From ZC4RG20 sp036381515 (GTDB taxonomy: Bacteria; Pseudomonadota; Gammaproteobacteria; Steroidobacterales; Rariloculaceae): DNA of 64,000 bases. The stretch's first letter is position 1; each line of letters begins with the position of its first letter. This document shows positions 16,067 through 28,881 of this stretch, one piece after another. The DNA is taken from assembly GCA_036381515.1 (NCBI GenBank), contig DASVCR010000085.1, positions 1 through 64,000 on the forward strand, given 5' to 3'. The notes under the pieces are model-generated. The model made no database searches and was not told the DNA's origin. It was given only the letters and a program-made list of their open reading frames with translations. The position numbers and the translations under genes are program-made.

Positions 16067-17976
16067 TCGGTCCCCTCCGGTGCGCGCATCACGGCCGCCT
16101 GCGACGACGCCCGGTCGTACAGCGCGGCAAGCGAGAAGCGCGCCTGCACGCGATACGCCGCGAGACGCTCCCGGCGCGCCTCGAGCTCCTCGATCGCAAG
16201 CGCCTCGACGAAGCGCTGCTCGCGGCCGAGCGCGTCGAGCGCGGCGCTTCGGAGCGCCGCGATCCGCGGCTCGAGCGCGTCGATCCGAGCGCGCAGCGCG
16301 GCGAACTCGTCCGGCCATGCCTCTTTCGCCGCGAGGATCCGATAACGACGCGCCTGCGCCTCCTTCAGCGACAGATCGAGCTGACGCAGGTTCGTTCTCT
16401 CCTGATACAGCCTGAACCTGAAGTCGCGCTCGAGATCCCACGCGAGGAGGCCCTTCAGAAAGCGTTGCTTTCCGCGCAGGCGCTCCGCGTCGGCGTCGTT
16501 GCCGAGACGCGCGAGGTCGGTTTCGAGCGCGGACAGCTCGCGCCACGCACGCTGCTGGTCGGCAGTGCCGAGCGCCGCGTAATCCTGCGTGCGCTCGATG
16601 CGGGCGACTTCGGCCTCGAGCTCGACGCGGCGAGCGTCGAGCCGCTCGAGATCGATCTGCTCGAGCCGCTCCTCGATCGGAGGCAGCCGCTGCTCGAACG
16701 CGCGGCGGCGGGTGTCGAGGATGTCGTCGAACGCGCCGAGGCTCGCGCTCCACGACTCGAGGTTGCGGAGGAGCAGCTGGAGGTCTCGATAGTTCTTCAG
16801 CGCCTCCTGGAAGCCGTGCGTCGACAGGAGCTCGTAGAGATAGCGGCTCTCGGGCGAATCGGGCACGGCATCGAGGCGCCAGTACCAGCCGCTCGCGTCG
16901 TCCTGCCGCGAGTCGACGAGCGCGTCGAGCAGCGCGCCGCTCCGCACGGCCGCGATCGAGCCCTCGATGCGCGCGATCTCGGCGTCGAAGGCGTCGATCG
17001 CCTCGAGATAGTGATCGGCGGCCTGACTGTCGGCGCCGAGCTGCGCAAACGCGTAAGGCACGGCGAGCAGCGATTCCTGGACCGCCGGATCGAGCAAACT
17101 GCGGCCCTTCAGCTCGAGCCACGGCACGAGCGCCGCGCGATGGTCGGCGCGCTCGGAGTCGGCCCAGCCGACGCCGAGCAGCGCCTTCGTCGAAAAGGGC
17201 CCGGTAAGCCGCACGCGCTGCAACGCCGGCTTCGCGAGCGCCGGTTCGCCGGCCTGCAGCCACGCGTAGCCGAGCGCGACGTTCGCCTTGTCGCGCAGCG
17301 CGTTGCCCGTCTCGTCGAGCGGCTCGAACGGCGCCGTGCCGACCTGCTCGAGCATCGCGGTGCCGGCCGCCGTCTGCCCGAGACGAACGAGCGCGACGCC
17401 GAGGTTGTAGCGCGCGTAGCCGGCCCACTCGTCGTCGCGCGGCGCCCAGCCGGCGAGCATCGCCTCGGCTTCGGCAAACTTGCCCTGGTCCATCGCGAGC
17501 TGCGCCGCGAGCAGCCGGCGCTCGGGCTCGAGCTCCGGCGGCAGCGTGCCGCCGATCCGCGCGAGCGCGGCCTCGGCCTCGGCGAAATAGCCGCGCTGCC
17601 GCCAGATCTTCGCGAGGAAGAACCATGCGCGATCGCGCAACGCCGGATCGTCGCGCTCGTCGAGCAGGCGCTCGAAGATTTCGCCGGCCAGGCGATGCTG
17701 GCCGTACGACAGATAGAGCCCGCCGAGCAGAAGCTCGGCCTCGGCGGCGTGCGTCGTCAGCTCGTTGCGCTCGAAGGCGGCGAGGAGCCGCACGAGCGCG
17801 CTGAAATAATCCTGCTGATAGAAATAGAACAGCACCTCGCCGTACGCGAGGTCCTGGACGGTGCCGGGCCTCCGCGGCTCGTCGGCGTGCGCGATGCCCG
17901 CAAGGACCGTGACGGCGGCCAGCGCGGCGACGGGCGCCGCGCGCGACCTCGCGTCACGCGATCCCGCCCGGCTCAC
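16063..17976 (-). CDS. Exported TPR and coiled-coil protein
   Basis: A 637-residue protein with a Sec signal peptide (cleavage after AHA, about residue 31). Residues 40-310 are TPR-like (LFYFYQQDYFSALVRLLAAF, ELLLGGLYLSYGQHRLAGEIFERLL), and residues 390-625 are long charged helices with a coiled-coil pattern. The two halves together fit a periplasmic scaffold. It is followed by the 929-residue TPR protein with a 4-base overlap and preceded by a gene ending 3 bases upstream. I cannot assign a named family. Confidence 0.83.
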   Translation of the reverse strand: MSRAGSRDARSRAAPVAALAAVTVLAGIAHADEPRRPGTVQDLAYGEVLFYFYQQDYFSALVRLLAAFERNELTTHAAEAELLLGGLYLSYGQHRLAGEIFERLLDERDDPALRDRAWFFLAKIWRQRGYFAEAEAALARIGGTLPPELEPERRLLAAQLAMDQGKFAEAEAMLAGWAPRDDEWAGYARYNLGVALVRLGQTAAGTAMLEQVGTAPFEPLDETGNALRDKANVALGYAWLQAGEPALAKPALQRVRLTGPFSTKALLGVGWADSERADHRAALVPWLELKGRSLLDPAVQESLLAVPYAFAQLGADSQAADHYLEAIDAFDAEIARIEGSIAAVRSGALLDALVDSRQDDASGWYWRLDAVPDSPESRYLYELLSTHGFQEALKNYRDLQLLLRNLESWSASLGAFDDILDTRRRAFEQRLPPIEERLEQIDLERLDARRVELEAEVARIERTQDYAALGTADQQRAWRELSALETDLARLGNDADAERLRGKQRFLKGLLAWDLERDFRFRLYQERTNLRQLDLSLKEAQARRYRILAAKEAWPDEFAALRARIDALEPRIAALRSAALDALGREQRFVEALAIEELEARRERLAAYRVQARFSLAALYDRASSQAAVMRAPEGTE

Positions 17977-17979
17977 GGC

Positions 17980-18618
17980 CTACTCCCACTCCACGACGAC
18001 GAATTCGGGCTGCAGCCGGCTCTCGCGGTCGGAGATCTTGAGCTCGATGTACTTCGGGCCGATGCCCTTCTCGAACGTGAGCGTCGCGCCGCGCCGGTAC
18101 GCGCGCTCGTGCGGACCTTTGCCCGTGAAGAACGCGACGAGCTCGTGCTCGCCCGCGCGCATGTTCCCCGCGAAGAGGCGCTGAACGCCGCCGCGATAGA
18201 GCGCGTCGACCTCGCGGTCGGTATACAGGTAGCTCGCGACGTCCTTGCCGTCGAGCTCGAGCTCGATCGAGTCGAGCGCGAAGAACTCGCCGACGTCCAT
18301 CGAGACGAAGACGGACACCTGCGTGCTCGCCGGGAACAGGAGCTCCTCCTCGAGCAGGAAGAGATCGCGGTTCAGGTCGACCGCGAGTTTCTTGAGCTCC
18401 TGCACCTCCTCGTCGAGCGTCCGAAACTCCTCGGCCCTCGCCGCGGCCGTGTCGTCGACGGCGAACTGCGGGGCCGGCGTGCCCGCGTCCTGCGCCGCCG
18501 CGGTCAGCGCGAAGCCGGCCGCGAGCACGGCCGCAAGCATTGCCGCCACGCGTCCCGCGCGCGGATCACGCGTGCGGGCCGCCCGGTGCTCGTCCGGCGA
18601 TTTCGATCGTTCGTTCAT
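17980..18618 (-). CDS. Exported coiled-coil protein of unknown function
   Basis: About 212 residues: a basic start, a hydrophobic export segment (AAMLAAVLAAGFALTAAA), a short coiled coil (EEFRTLDEEVQELKKLAVDL) and a beta-rich C-terminal domain ending FVVVEWE. The beta part includes ATLTFEKGIGPKYIELKI, like a sandwich binding domain. ATG 18618 has GGAG six bases upstream; an ATG at 18639, seven codons earlier, is also possible. It sits between the redoxin gene and the TPR genes with gaps of 23 and 3 bases, so it is part of the same operon. Confidence 0.75.
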   Translation of the reverse strand: MNERSKSPDEHRAARTRDPRAGRVAAMLAAVLAAGFALTAAAQDAGTPAPQFAVDDTAAARAEEFRTLDEEVQELKKLAVDLNRDLFLLEEELLFPASTQVSVFVSMDVGEFFALDSIELELDGKDVASYLYTDREVDALYRGGVQRLFAGNMRAGEHELVAFFTGKGPHERAYRRGATLTFEKGIGPKYIELKISDRESRLQPEFVVVEWE

Positions 18619-18641
18619 CCCACGCTCCGGCTCGTCCATGC

Positions 18642-19139
18642 TCACAGCTCGCGCAGCAGGGTCCTCACGCGCTCGTCCGGCCTGACGTCGCGCGCCTCGC
18701 CGATGAGCACGTCGCGCACGACGCCCGCGCGATCGATCAGCACGAGCGTCGGAAGCTCGTCGACGCGGTAGAGACGACCCGTTTCGCCGCGCGAATCGAT
18801 CAGCACCGGGAAGTCGGCATCGAGGCGGGAGGCGATGCTCTCCGCACCCCGGCCGTCCTTGTCGAGGCTGACCACGAGGAGGACGAGACCCGCGTCGCGA
18901 TAGCGCCGATACAGCTCGGCGAGATGCTCGTCGTGCGCCCGGCACTCGCTGCACCACGACGCCGTGAACGCGAGCATCACGACGTCGGCGCGATGCTCGG
19001 ACAACCGTACGTTGCTGCCCGCGACGCTCTTCAGAACGAAGTCCGGGGCCTCGGCCCCGGAAACAGGCTCGGCCGCTTCGAGGCCGGTCGCCGCAATGGC
19101 CGCGAGCACAACCGTAAACGTAGAAAGGCTAAGTTTCAT
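18642..19139 (-). CDS. Exported thioredoxin-fold protein (TlpA/ResA-like)
   Basis: A 165-residue protein with a Sec signal peptide (cleavage near EAAEP) and a thioredoxin fold of the AhpC/TSA-redoxin type. The active site is WCSEC (Cys63, Cys66) and the cis-Pro is in ELPTLVLID. It is likely a periplasmic thiol oxidoreductase and is the first gene of the ten-gene envelope operon; it may maintain cysteines in its partners, although few cysteines are seen in them. ATG 19139 is the first start with a signal peptide. Confidence 0.85.
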   Translation of the reverse strand: MKLSLSTFTVVLAAIAATGLEAAEPVSGAEAPDFVLKSVAGSNVRLSEHRADVVMLAFTASWCSECRAHDEHLAELYRRYRDAGLVLLVVSLDKDGRGAESIASRLDADFPVLIDSRGETGRLYRVDELPTLVLIDRAGVVRDVLIGEARDVRPDERVRTLLREL

Positions 19140-19496
19140 GCGTCGATTCCGAGCTCGGCCGCGGACGTCCTCCGAAACAGGCGTCTGACACCATTCTTCT
19201 TCGTCTGCGCACGGCCGCGCCGTCGTCGAATTCGCGCCGGCGCCGGCTCGGCCGAGCGACCATACGTCCGCCGCCGAGGCTCGGTCCATGAGCCAGGTCT
19301 CAGTCCAGAAGCACTGCCCTCGTCGGCCGCTTGCCGAGCCGAGCCGGTCGCCGCCGAACACTAAGCGGCCCAAGCAGATACCGGCAAACTGTCGGCGCGC
19401 GGAGACGTATCGAAACTCCGACATTGCCGGAGCCGGCTGTTACGACGGGCAGGAAGAATGTTGAAAGGAGGGAAAGTGTGCCGCGCGGCGCTCGCG
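19140..19496. other. Intergenic region upstream of the envelope operon
   Basis: This 357-base gap lies between the redoxin start and the purL stop (both minus strand). It must hold the promoter of the ten-gene operon and the end of the purL transcript, but I see no convincing -35/-10 pair. A degenerate copy of the dispersed repeat is at 19181-19198. No open frame in it looks like a protein. Confidence 0.6.
19181..19198. repeat. Degenerate half copy of the GTGTCTGACAC repeat
   Basis: The sequence GCGTCTGACACCATTCTT matches the repeat core with one change in the palindrome and the ACCATT extension seen at 32399 and 63374. Only one half is present, so no hairpin is expected. Confidence 0.6.
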
Positions 19497-23411
<3,915 letters not shown>

Positions 23412-23462
23412 GGATACGGGGCGAAAGCAGCGCCTTGGCGGGGGCCCGCTATCATACCGCCG

Positions 23463-24239
23463 CTATTCGACGTCGATCCAGCCGCTCACCGAATCCTGCT
23501 CGGCGATCGAGAAACGCACGGCGCGGCCGTCGAGCACGCCGCCGAGCGCGCGCTCGACGTCCTCGCGCGAGTTGTTCCGTTCGCTGACGTGCATCGCGGC
23601 GATCCACTGCAGGCCGCCGTGCAGCAGCGCCTCGACGCAGGCCGCGGCCTGCGCGTTGCTCAAGTGCCCGTATGCGGATGCGACGCGCGCCTTGACCGCG
23701 GGCGGATACGTGCCGCGCGCGAGCGATTCGGCCTCGTGGTTGAACTCGATCGCGAGCGCATCGCACCCGGCGAGCCGCTCGCGGATATGCGGCGTGACGT
23801 GCCCCGTGTCCGTGAGCAGCCCGAGCCGCCGGCCCCGCGCCGCGAACACGAACTGGCACGGCTCGCGCGCATCGTGCGGCACCGGAAACGGCTCGATGTC
23901 GATGCCGCCGATCGAGAGCCCCCGATGGGCCGAGAACCACTCGAGCTCGATCTCCGCGTCGTCGCCGGCGAGCGCCGCGAGCGCGCGCCCGGTGCCGTGG
24001 CTCGCGAGCACGGGCGTGCCGTGGCGGCGCGCGAACGTCGCGACGCCGCGCACGTGGTCGCCGTGCTCGTGCGTCACGAGCACGGCGGTGACGTCGGCGG
24101 GCGCCCGGCCGACCGCGGCGAGGCGCTGCTCGACGTCGCGATACGGCAGCCCGCAGTCGATCATCAGGAGCGTGGGCCCCGATTCGACGAGCAGCGCGTT
24201 GCCGCGGCTGCCGCTTGCGAGCGACGCGAAGCGCAGCAC
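23463..24239 (-). CDS. YycJ-like MBL-fold metallo-hydrolase
   Basis: A 258-residue metallo-beta-lactamase-fold protein. The metal site THEHGDHV is complete, the first strand begins FASLASGSRGNALLVE, and DTGHVT plus SNAQAA near the end match the YycJ/WalJ group, which are probable 5'-exonucleases or phosphodiesterases. No signal peptide is present, so it is cytoplasmic. It lies between DUF1820 and purL on the same strand. Confidence 0.88.
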   Translation of the reverse strand: MLRFASLASGSRGNALLVESGPTLLMIDCGLPYRDVEQRLAAVGRAPADVTAVLVTHEHGDHVRGVATFARRHGTPVLASHGTGRALAALAGDDAEIELEWFSAHRGLSIGGIDIEPFPVPHDAREPCQFVFAARGRRLGLLTDTGHVTPHIRERLAGCDALAIEFNHEAESLARGTYPPAVKARVASAYGHLSNAQAAACVEALLHGGLQWIAAMHVSERNNSREDVERALGGVLDGRAVRFSIAEQDSVSGWIDVE

Positions 24240-24277
24240 GGCCGGCTACTCTCGATGCGCCCGGCGCACGGCCGGCA

Positions 24278-24628
24278 TCAGGACTCGCGGGGGCCGCTCT
24301 TGCCGCCTCCCGGCGGCGAATATATCGGCATCGGGAACTGAGCGATGTTGCCGCCCTCGATGTTCGTGATCTTGCTGATCCCCTGCTTGTCGACCTCGTC
24401 GATGCGCAGCACCGAATGCAACGGCAGGTAGGTCCGCTTCACGCCCTCGAACTCGCTCTTGATGCGCTCCTCGGTGGGATCCACGACGACGGTCGAGCGC
24501 GTGCCGAACACGAGCTTCTCGACCTCGACGAAACCGAACAGCGACCCGTGGCTGACACTGCGGGCGTAGATCTCGTAAACCTTACCCTGGTTCAGGAACA
24601 AGACCCTGTAAATCGGCTTCGACGACAT
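24278..24628 (-). CDS. DUF1820 family protein
   Basis: A 116-residue soluble protein starting MSSKPIYRVLFLNQGKVYEIYAR and with FGFVEVEKLVFG and LPLHSVLRIDEV, diagnostic of DUF1820, a small family found mainly in Gammaproteobacteria. Its function is not established. It starts at ATG 24628 and is divergent from the TagH gene. The frame remains open upstream but reads as low-complexity Arg-rich sequence. Confidence 0.88.
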   Translation of the reverse strand: MSSKPIYRVLFLNQGKVYEIYARSVSHGSLFGFVEVEKLVFGTRSTVVVDPTEERIKSEFEGVKRTYLPLHSVLRIDEVDKQGISKITNIEGGNIAQFPMPIYSPPGGGKSGPRES

Positions 24629-24865
24629 CCTCGCGGCTCCAGCCTCTCGGAAGCCGCCGAGCTTAGCACGCTTTCTCCGGGCGCGAAGTACGGGGCGCTC
24701 GGGGCGCTCGCCGTCGCTCCGCCGCGCCCCCGCTGAGACCCGTGTCACAGTACGCGCAACCGCTGCGGGGGCATGCGGAGAGGCGTGGCTATACTTCGTC
24801 GATCCGGACCGCCGACAGAGGTTTCTCGTGGCTACGATCTCGGCCCCCACCCAAGGACGGCTGCG

Positions 24866-26701
24866 ATGGCGCTTCGTCTGACCATCGTCAGCAGCAACGG
24901 CCCCAAGCTCGGCACACGCAGCGTAAAGGAGTTCGGGCCGAACGGCGGCACGATCGGCCGCTCGCTCGAGTGCGACTGGGCCCTTCCGGATCCGAAGCGC
25001 TATCTGTCGAGCCGGCACGCGAGCATCGATTTCCGCTCGGGCAGCTATTACATCGTCGACACGTCGATGAACGGCGTGTACGTGAACGATGCCGAGCAGC
25101 CGGTCGGGCGCGGCAAACCCCAGCGGCTCTTCGACGGCGACAGGCTCCGCCTCGGCGAGTACGAGATCACGGTCGAGATCGACGAGGATCCGATCGCGCC
25201 TCTGATCGAGGAGAACCACATCGATCCGGTCGATCTCGCGCAGCGCGTCGAGGCGCCCGAGCCGACCAGCGACGACATGGTCGATGCGTACGAGATCACG
25301 GGCGTCGGCATCGAGATGATGCTGACGGAAGACGAGCTCGAGACGTTGGGCGCGCCGCTGAAATCGAAGGGCGCGTACTTCGAGATCGTCGACGACGATG
25401 CGGGCGCGGGGGCATCGGCACGGAACGGCTCCGGAGCCGCCGCCTCGCCTGCGGCGAGGCCCCGGGCCGAAGAGCCGTCCATGCGCGTCGAAACGCTCGA
25501 GATCCTCGAGGCCACGCAGCCGGCCGTGCTCGCGCCGCGGCGTGCCGCGGCAACGGCTGGAGCGGCGAAGCCCGAGAGCGCGGCGAAGCCGGGTTCGAAG
25601 CCTGCCGCGGCGCTGAACGGTGCAGTGTCCGGCTCGGCGCAGCCCGCGACGGCGCCACAGCCGACGGCCGCGGCACAGCCGACGGCCGCGGCCCCACCAA
25701 TGAACGCGGTACAGGCGACGGCCCCGGCGCGAAGCCCGATCAACGGATCCGCCGCCGCGCAAGCGCCGGCCCCGGCACGTCCGTCGGCCGCGGCGACGGC
25801 GGCCGGCGGCACGGGCCCGGCATTGCCGTCGCCCCCCGCTCGCGCCGCGAAAGCCGCGCAGGTCTCGCCGGCGAGAGCGCTTGCCGGAAAGCCCGGCGCG
25901 GCGCCCGGCGGACGCGCAGCCGACGTCGCTTCGGCGCCCGCGGGCGGCGCGCCACGACCTGCTCCCTCCGCGGCACCCGCATCGCCCGCGCCGGCCGCTT
26001 CGTCCGTGCCACCTGCTTCGTCCGCGCAACCCGCTTCGTCAGGGCGGCCCGAGTCGCCCGCGCAGCCGGCGCCGCTACGTGCACGCGCGGCCGACCTCGA
26101 GCCGTTCTTCCGCGGCGCGGGCATCTCGGCCGCCGTGCCGCCGCAGAAAGTCGACGCGTTCCTGTTCAGCGTCGGACAGGTCGTGCGCGCGATGATCGAC
26201 CATCTCACCGAGAGCCTGCATCTGGTCGCGGATCAGAAGAACGCGCTGCGGCTCCCGAGCACGGCGGCCGACGAGGAGGACGACAATCCGCTCAAGCTCC
26301 TGGCCGGATACCAGGAGACGTTCGCGAGCCTGTTCCTCCGCGAGTCGCCGGGCCAAGTCCCGCCGGTCGACGCGGTACGCGGTGCGTTCGAGGAGCTCGA
26401 GCTGCATCAGCAGCTCCTGCTCAAATCCATCCGCAGCGCGCTCGATGCCTTCGTCGCCAGACTCGATCCGGAGGAGCTCGAGCACAAGTTCGCGCGCGGC
26501 GGCCGCGGCAACGTGCTCGTGAACGCGGCGAACCGGCTGAAGTACTGGGACCTCTACAAGGACCTCTACGACGTCGTCGCGCACCATCCGCCGGGCGAGC
26601 TGCCGCTGCAGTTCCTCGAGGATCTTGCGCAGGCGTACGAGCACGAGCTCGGGCACGCACGGAACGGCTCCGCGCCGGCGGCGGAGCGGCAGGCAGGCTG
26701 A
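24866..26701 (+). CDS. tagH: TagH-type FHA-domain protein (T6SS-associated)
   Basis: A 611-residue protein. The FHA domain covers about residues 20-105 (TIGRSLECDWALPD, LSSRHASI, DTSMNGVYVN), a phosphothreonine-binding module. Residues 200-410 are an Ala/Pro-rich, low-complexity linker. Residues 415-610 form the TagH/VI_FHA C-terminal domain, with NPLKLL, PPVDAVRGAFEELELHQ and LDPEELE. In type VI secretion, this protein is the phosphorylated target of the PpkA kinase and PppA phosphatase. Here it is followed by a phosphatase gene and a kinase gene on the opposite strand, convergent with 3 bases between stops. No T6SS structural gene is in the window. Confidence 0.88.
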   Translation: MALRLTIVSSNGPKLGTRSVKEFGPNGGTIGRSLECDWALPDPKRYLSSRHASIDFRSGSYYIVDTSMNGVYVNDAEQPVGRGKPQRLFDGDRLRLGEYEITVEIDEDPIAPLIEENHIDPVDLAQRVEAPEPTSDDMVDAYEITGVGIEMMLTEDELETLGAPLKSKGAYFEIVDDDAGAGASARNGSGAAASPAARPRAEEPSMRVETLEILEATQPAVLAPRRAAATAGAAKPESAAKPGSKPAAALNGAVSGSAQPATAPQPTAAAQPTAAAPPMNAVQATAPARSPINGSAAAQAPAPARPSAAATAAGGTGPALPSPPARAAKAAQVSPARALAGKPGAAPGGRAADVASAPAGGAPRPAPSAAPASPAPAASSVPPASSAQPASSGRPESPAQPAPLRARAADLEPFFRGAGISAAVPPQKVDAFLFSVGQVVRAMIDHLTESLHLVADQKNALRLPSTAADEEDDNPLKLLAGYQETFASLFLRESPGQVPPVDAVRGAFEELELHQQLLLKSIRSALDAFVARLDPEELEHKFARGGRGNVLVNAANRLKYWDLYKDLYDVVAHHPPGELPLQFLEDLAQAYEHELGHARNGSAPAAERQAG

Positions 26702-26704
26702 GCG

Positions 26705-27580
26705 TCAGGCCGGCGGCGGCGCCGCGGCCTGCTTGCGCGCGCCGCGCGCGATCCGCGCTTTCGGCCGATACGGCCTGAAGAGGATGATCGTCAGGTCGTC
26801 CGGCTTGCTCGGCTGACCCGAGCCGTTCCTCTTCATGCGTCCGACCGCCTTCTCGACGAGCCGGTCCGCCGCGGCGCGGATCGGCCCGGTGCGGATGATG
26901 TCGACGATCTCGTCCGCGAAGAGGTTGTCGAGCAGCCCGTCGCTCGCGAGGAGCACCGTATCGAACGTCGCGAGCTTGACGGCGCCGCCGATCTCGACGC
27001 GCATGTCCTCGGTGCCGAGCACGTTGAACAGCACGTGCCGCTCCGCGTGCTGCACGGCCTCGTCCTCGTCCAGGAGCCCCGCTTCGACGGCGAAGCCCGT
27101 CGGGGAGTGCGGCACGACGCGCCGCTTGATGCGCCCGCGCTGCCCGACGGCGATGAGCTCCGAGTCGCCGACGTGGTAGCTGCGCATCCGCTGCTCGACG
27201 ATCTCCGCGACGACGAGCGTCGTGGCGGCGCCGCGTGCGAGCTCGATCACGGAGCGGTTCGCCTCCTCGATCGCGTCGAGAATCGCGGGCCTCAAGCCCG
27301 CGGCAGGATCGGGGCGGCTGGTCAGGATTCTGGACAGGGTCTCGACCGTGACGTTCGAGGCCTCGCGCCCCGCCGGCGTGCCGCCGACGCCGTCCGCGAC
27401 GGCGAGGACGAGCGCATCGTCGGACAACCAGATGATGGCCGCCGCGTCCTCGTTCGGCGTGTCCTTCTCCGGAGAGCGGAGGCTCCGCAGCGCGACCAGG
27501 CCCTGCGGAAGCTCCCTGTCCACCGAAACGTGATCTGACGCGCCTAGGAATAACTGGACGCGTTCATCGGATGTGCTCAT
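26705..27580 (-). CDS. PP2C-family serine/threonine phosphatase (PppA-like)
   Basis: A 291-residue PP2C enzyme. Metal-binding motifs include NEDA, ADGVGG, DSEL and ASDGLLDN and PDDLTIIL, in the usual order. It should dephosphorylate proteins modified by the neighbouring kinase. Its ATG overlaps the kinase stop (ATGA), so kinase and phosphatase are translated together and in fixed ratio. The length is a little above the 240-residue PppA. Confidence 0.9.
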   Translation of the reverse strand: MSTSDERVQLFLGASDHVSVDRELPQGLVALRSLRSPEKDTPNEDAAAIIWLSDDALVLAVADGVGGTPAGREASNVTVETLSRILTSRPDPAAGLRPAILDAIEEANRSVIELARGAATTLVVAEIVEQRMRSYHVGDSELIAVGQRGRIKRRVVPHSPTGFAVEAGLLDEDEAVQHAERHVLFNVLGTEDMRVEIGGAVKLATFDTVLLASDGLLDNLFADEIVDIIRTGPIRAAADRLVEKAVGRMKRNGSGQPSKPDDLTIILFRPYRPKARIARGARKQAAAPPPA

Positions 27581-28881
27581 CGTGCCAGCGCTTTCGTGCA
27601 CCAGGGACAGTGATGCCAAAAATCCGTATCGACGCCCCATCGGCACGACGGGCAGCGAGTCTTGCTGCCGGGAAGCGCCCACGCGCGCTTCACCTTCGCG
27701 TGGCACCACGGGCAATACCGCATGAACGGCATCAGCGGTCCGCGGCAGCCCGGATTCTCGCAGTGATGCGTGTAGCGGCGGTCTCCGTACGTGCGGCTCG
27801 TCTGCACCTCGAAGCCCGGACCGTAGCACCATGCGCAATACTGCCAATCGAGCTTCGAGCCGCGGTGACAGCGGGGACAAGTCGCCGGGAACGTCGTCTC
27901 GAACTTGTCGAGCGGCTTGTCGGCGCCGCACCAGGGACACGCGAGCATGGGCTCGGAGACCGGGCCCGTGCAGTAACGGCATTCGTAACGCGTGTCGAGG
28001 ACCTTGCGGTACTTGCGCTGAAACTGGCGGAACAGCACCTTCTGCCAGAGCGCGGGATCCTCGGCGCCGTTGCTTCGCTTCGTGCTGCGCTTCCTCTTCG
28101 CCGCGCCGTTCCTGAGCCGCTTGAACTCCTCGTACATGACGACGGCGTTCCTGTAGCGGTCCTCCGGGCGCACGGCGACGGCTTTGCGCAGCCAGTCGAC
28201 GAGCTTCGGTTTCAGCTTCGCGCGCACGCGCTGGATCCCGGGCGGCGGCCAGTCGTACGGCCACTCGATCAGGTGCCCGGAGAAGAGCTCGTAGATTACG
28301 AGCCCGAGCGAGAAGACGTCGGACTGGAACATGGGCCGCCCGACGGCCTGCTCCGGCGCGATATACCCGACCGTACCCGATCCGGACGCCTTCAGCGTGT
28401 GCTGAGCCACCTTCGAGTATCCGAAATCCGTCAACCGGAGCTGATTATCCGGAAACAGAATGAAATTATCCGGCTTGATATCACAGTGTATGACGTTGCA
28501 GCGGTGCGCATGGGCGACCGCGGCCAGCGCCTGCTCCGTCAGGTGCAGCGCGGTCTCGGTCGAGATGCGCCGGCGCATCCGCTCCGCGAGCGACAGCTCG
28601 CCGAGCGGCATCGAGATCACGAAATGCCCGTCGATGTAGGACGCGTCCCGGATCGGCATGATGTTCGGATGCTCGAGCCGCGGCGCGAGACGGGCTTCGC
28701 GCTTGAAGTCGACGAGGAAGTAGTCGCTCATGCCGTTCTCGTGCGGCACCTTCAGAGCGACGCGCATATCCTGGATCGTGTCGAGCGCCTGGTACACGGC
28801 CGCGACCGGCCCGTTCGAGATGCGGCGCTCGATGCGATACTTTCCGAGTTTCTGTCGCGCCTTCAGCAAGGACGTCGTCAC
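27577..28881 (-). CDS. Ser/Thr protein kinase with four C-terminal zinc ribbons
   Basis: A 434-residue Hanks-type kinase. The VAIK Lys is Lys44 (RVALKV), the catalytic loop is IHCDIKPDN (Asp134, Lys136, Asn139), DFG begins at Asp152 and APEQ follows. Cys replaces the Arg before the catalytic Asp, a non-RD kinase. No transmembrane helix is present, unlike the T6SS kinase PpkA. After a basic linker at about residue 280, four CxxC/CxxC zinc ribbons follow (each ending CPWC or CAWC). It is co-translated with the PP2C gene. The ribbons may bind nucleic acid, protein or act as a metal sensor. Confidence 0.9.
   Translation of the reverse strand: MTTSLLKARQKLGKYRIERRISNGPVAAVYQALDTIQDMRVALKVPHENGMSDYFLVDFKREARLAPRLEHPNIMPIRDASYIDGHFVISMPLGELSLAERMRRRISTETALHLTEQALAAVAHAHRCNVIHCDIKPDNFILFPDNQLRLTDFGYSKVAQHTLKASGSGTVGYIAPEQAVGRPMFQSDVFSLGLVIYELFSGHLIEWPYDWPPPGIQRVRAKLKPKLVDWLRKAVAVRPEDRYRNAVVMYEEFKRLRNGAAKRKRSTKRSNGAEDPALWQKVLFRQFQRKYRKVLDTRYECRYCTGPVSEPMLACPWCGADKPLDKFETTFPATCPRCHRGSKLDWQYCAWCYGPGFEVQTSRTYGDRRYTHHCENPGCRGPLMPFMRYCPWCHAKVKRAWALPGSKTRCPSCRWGVDTDFWHHCPWCTKALAR

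Noticed and set aside
12923..16345. A very long open frame on the plus strand opposite the TPR genes
   Set aside because: It is Arg-rich, has no domain and mirrors the codon structure of real minus-strand genes with overlapping starts and ribosome sites. High G+C makes such frames common; similar ones oppose purL, the P-type ATPase and the DUF1592 gene.
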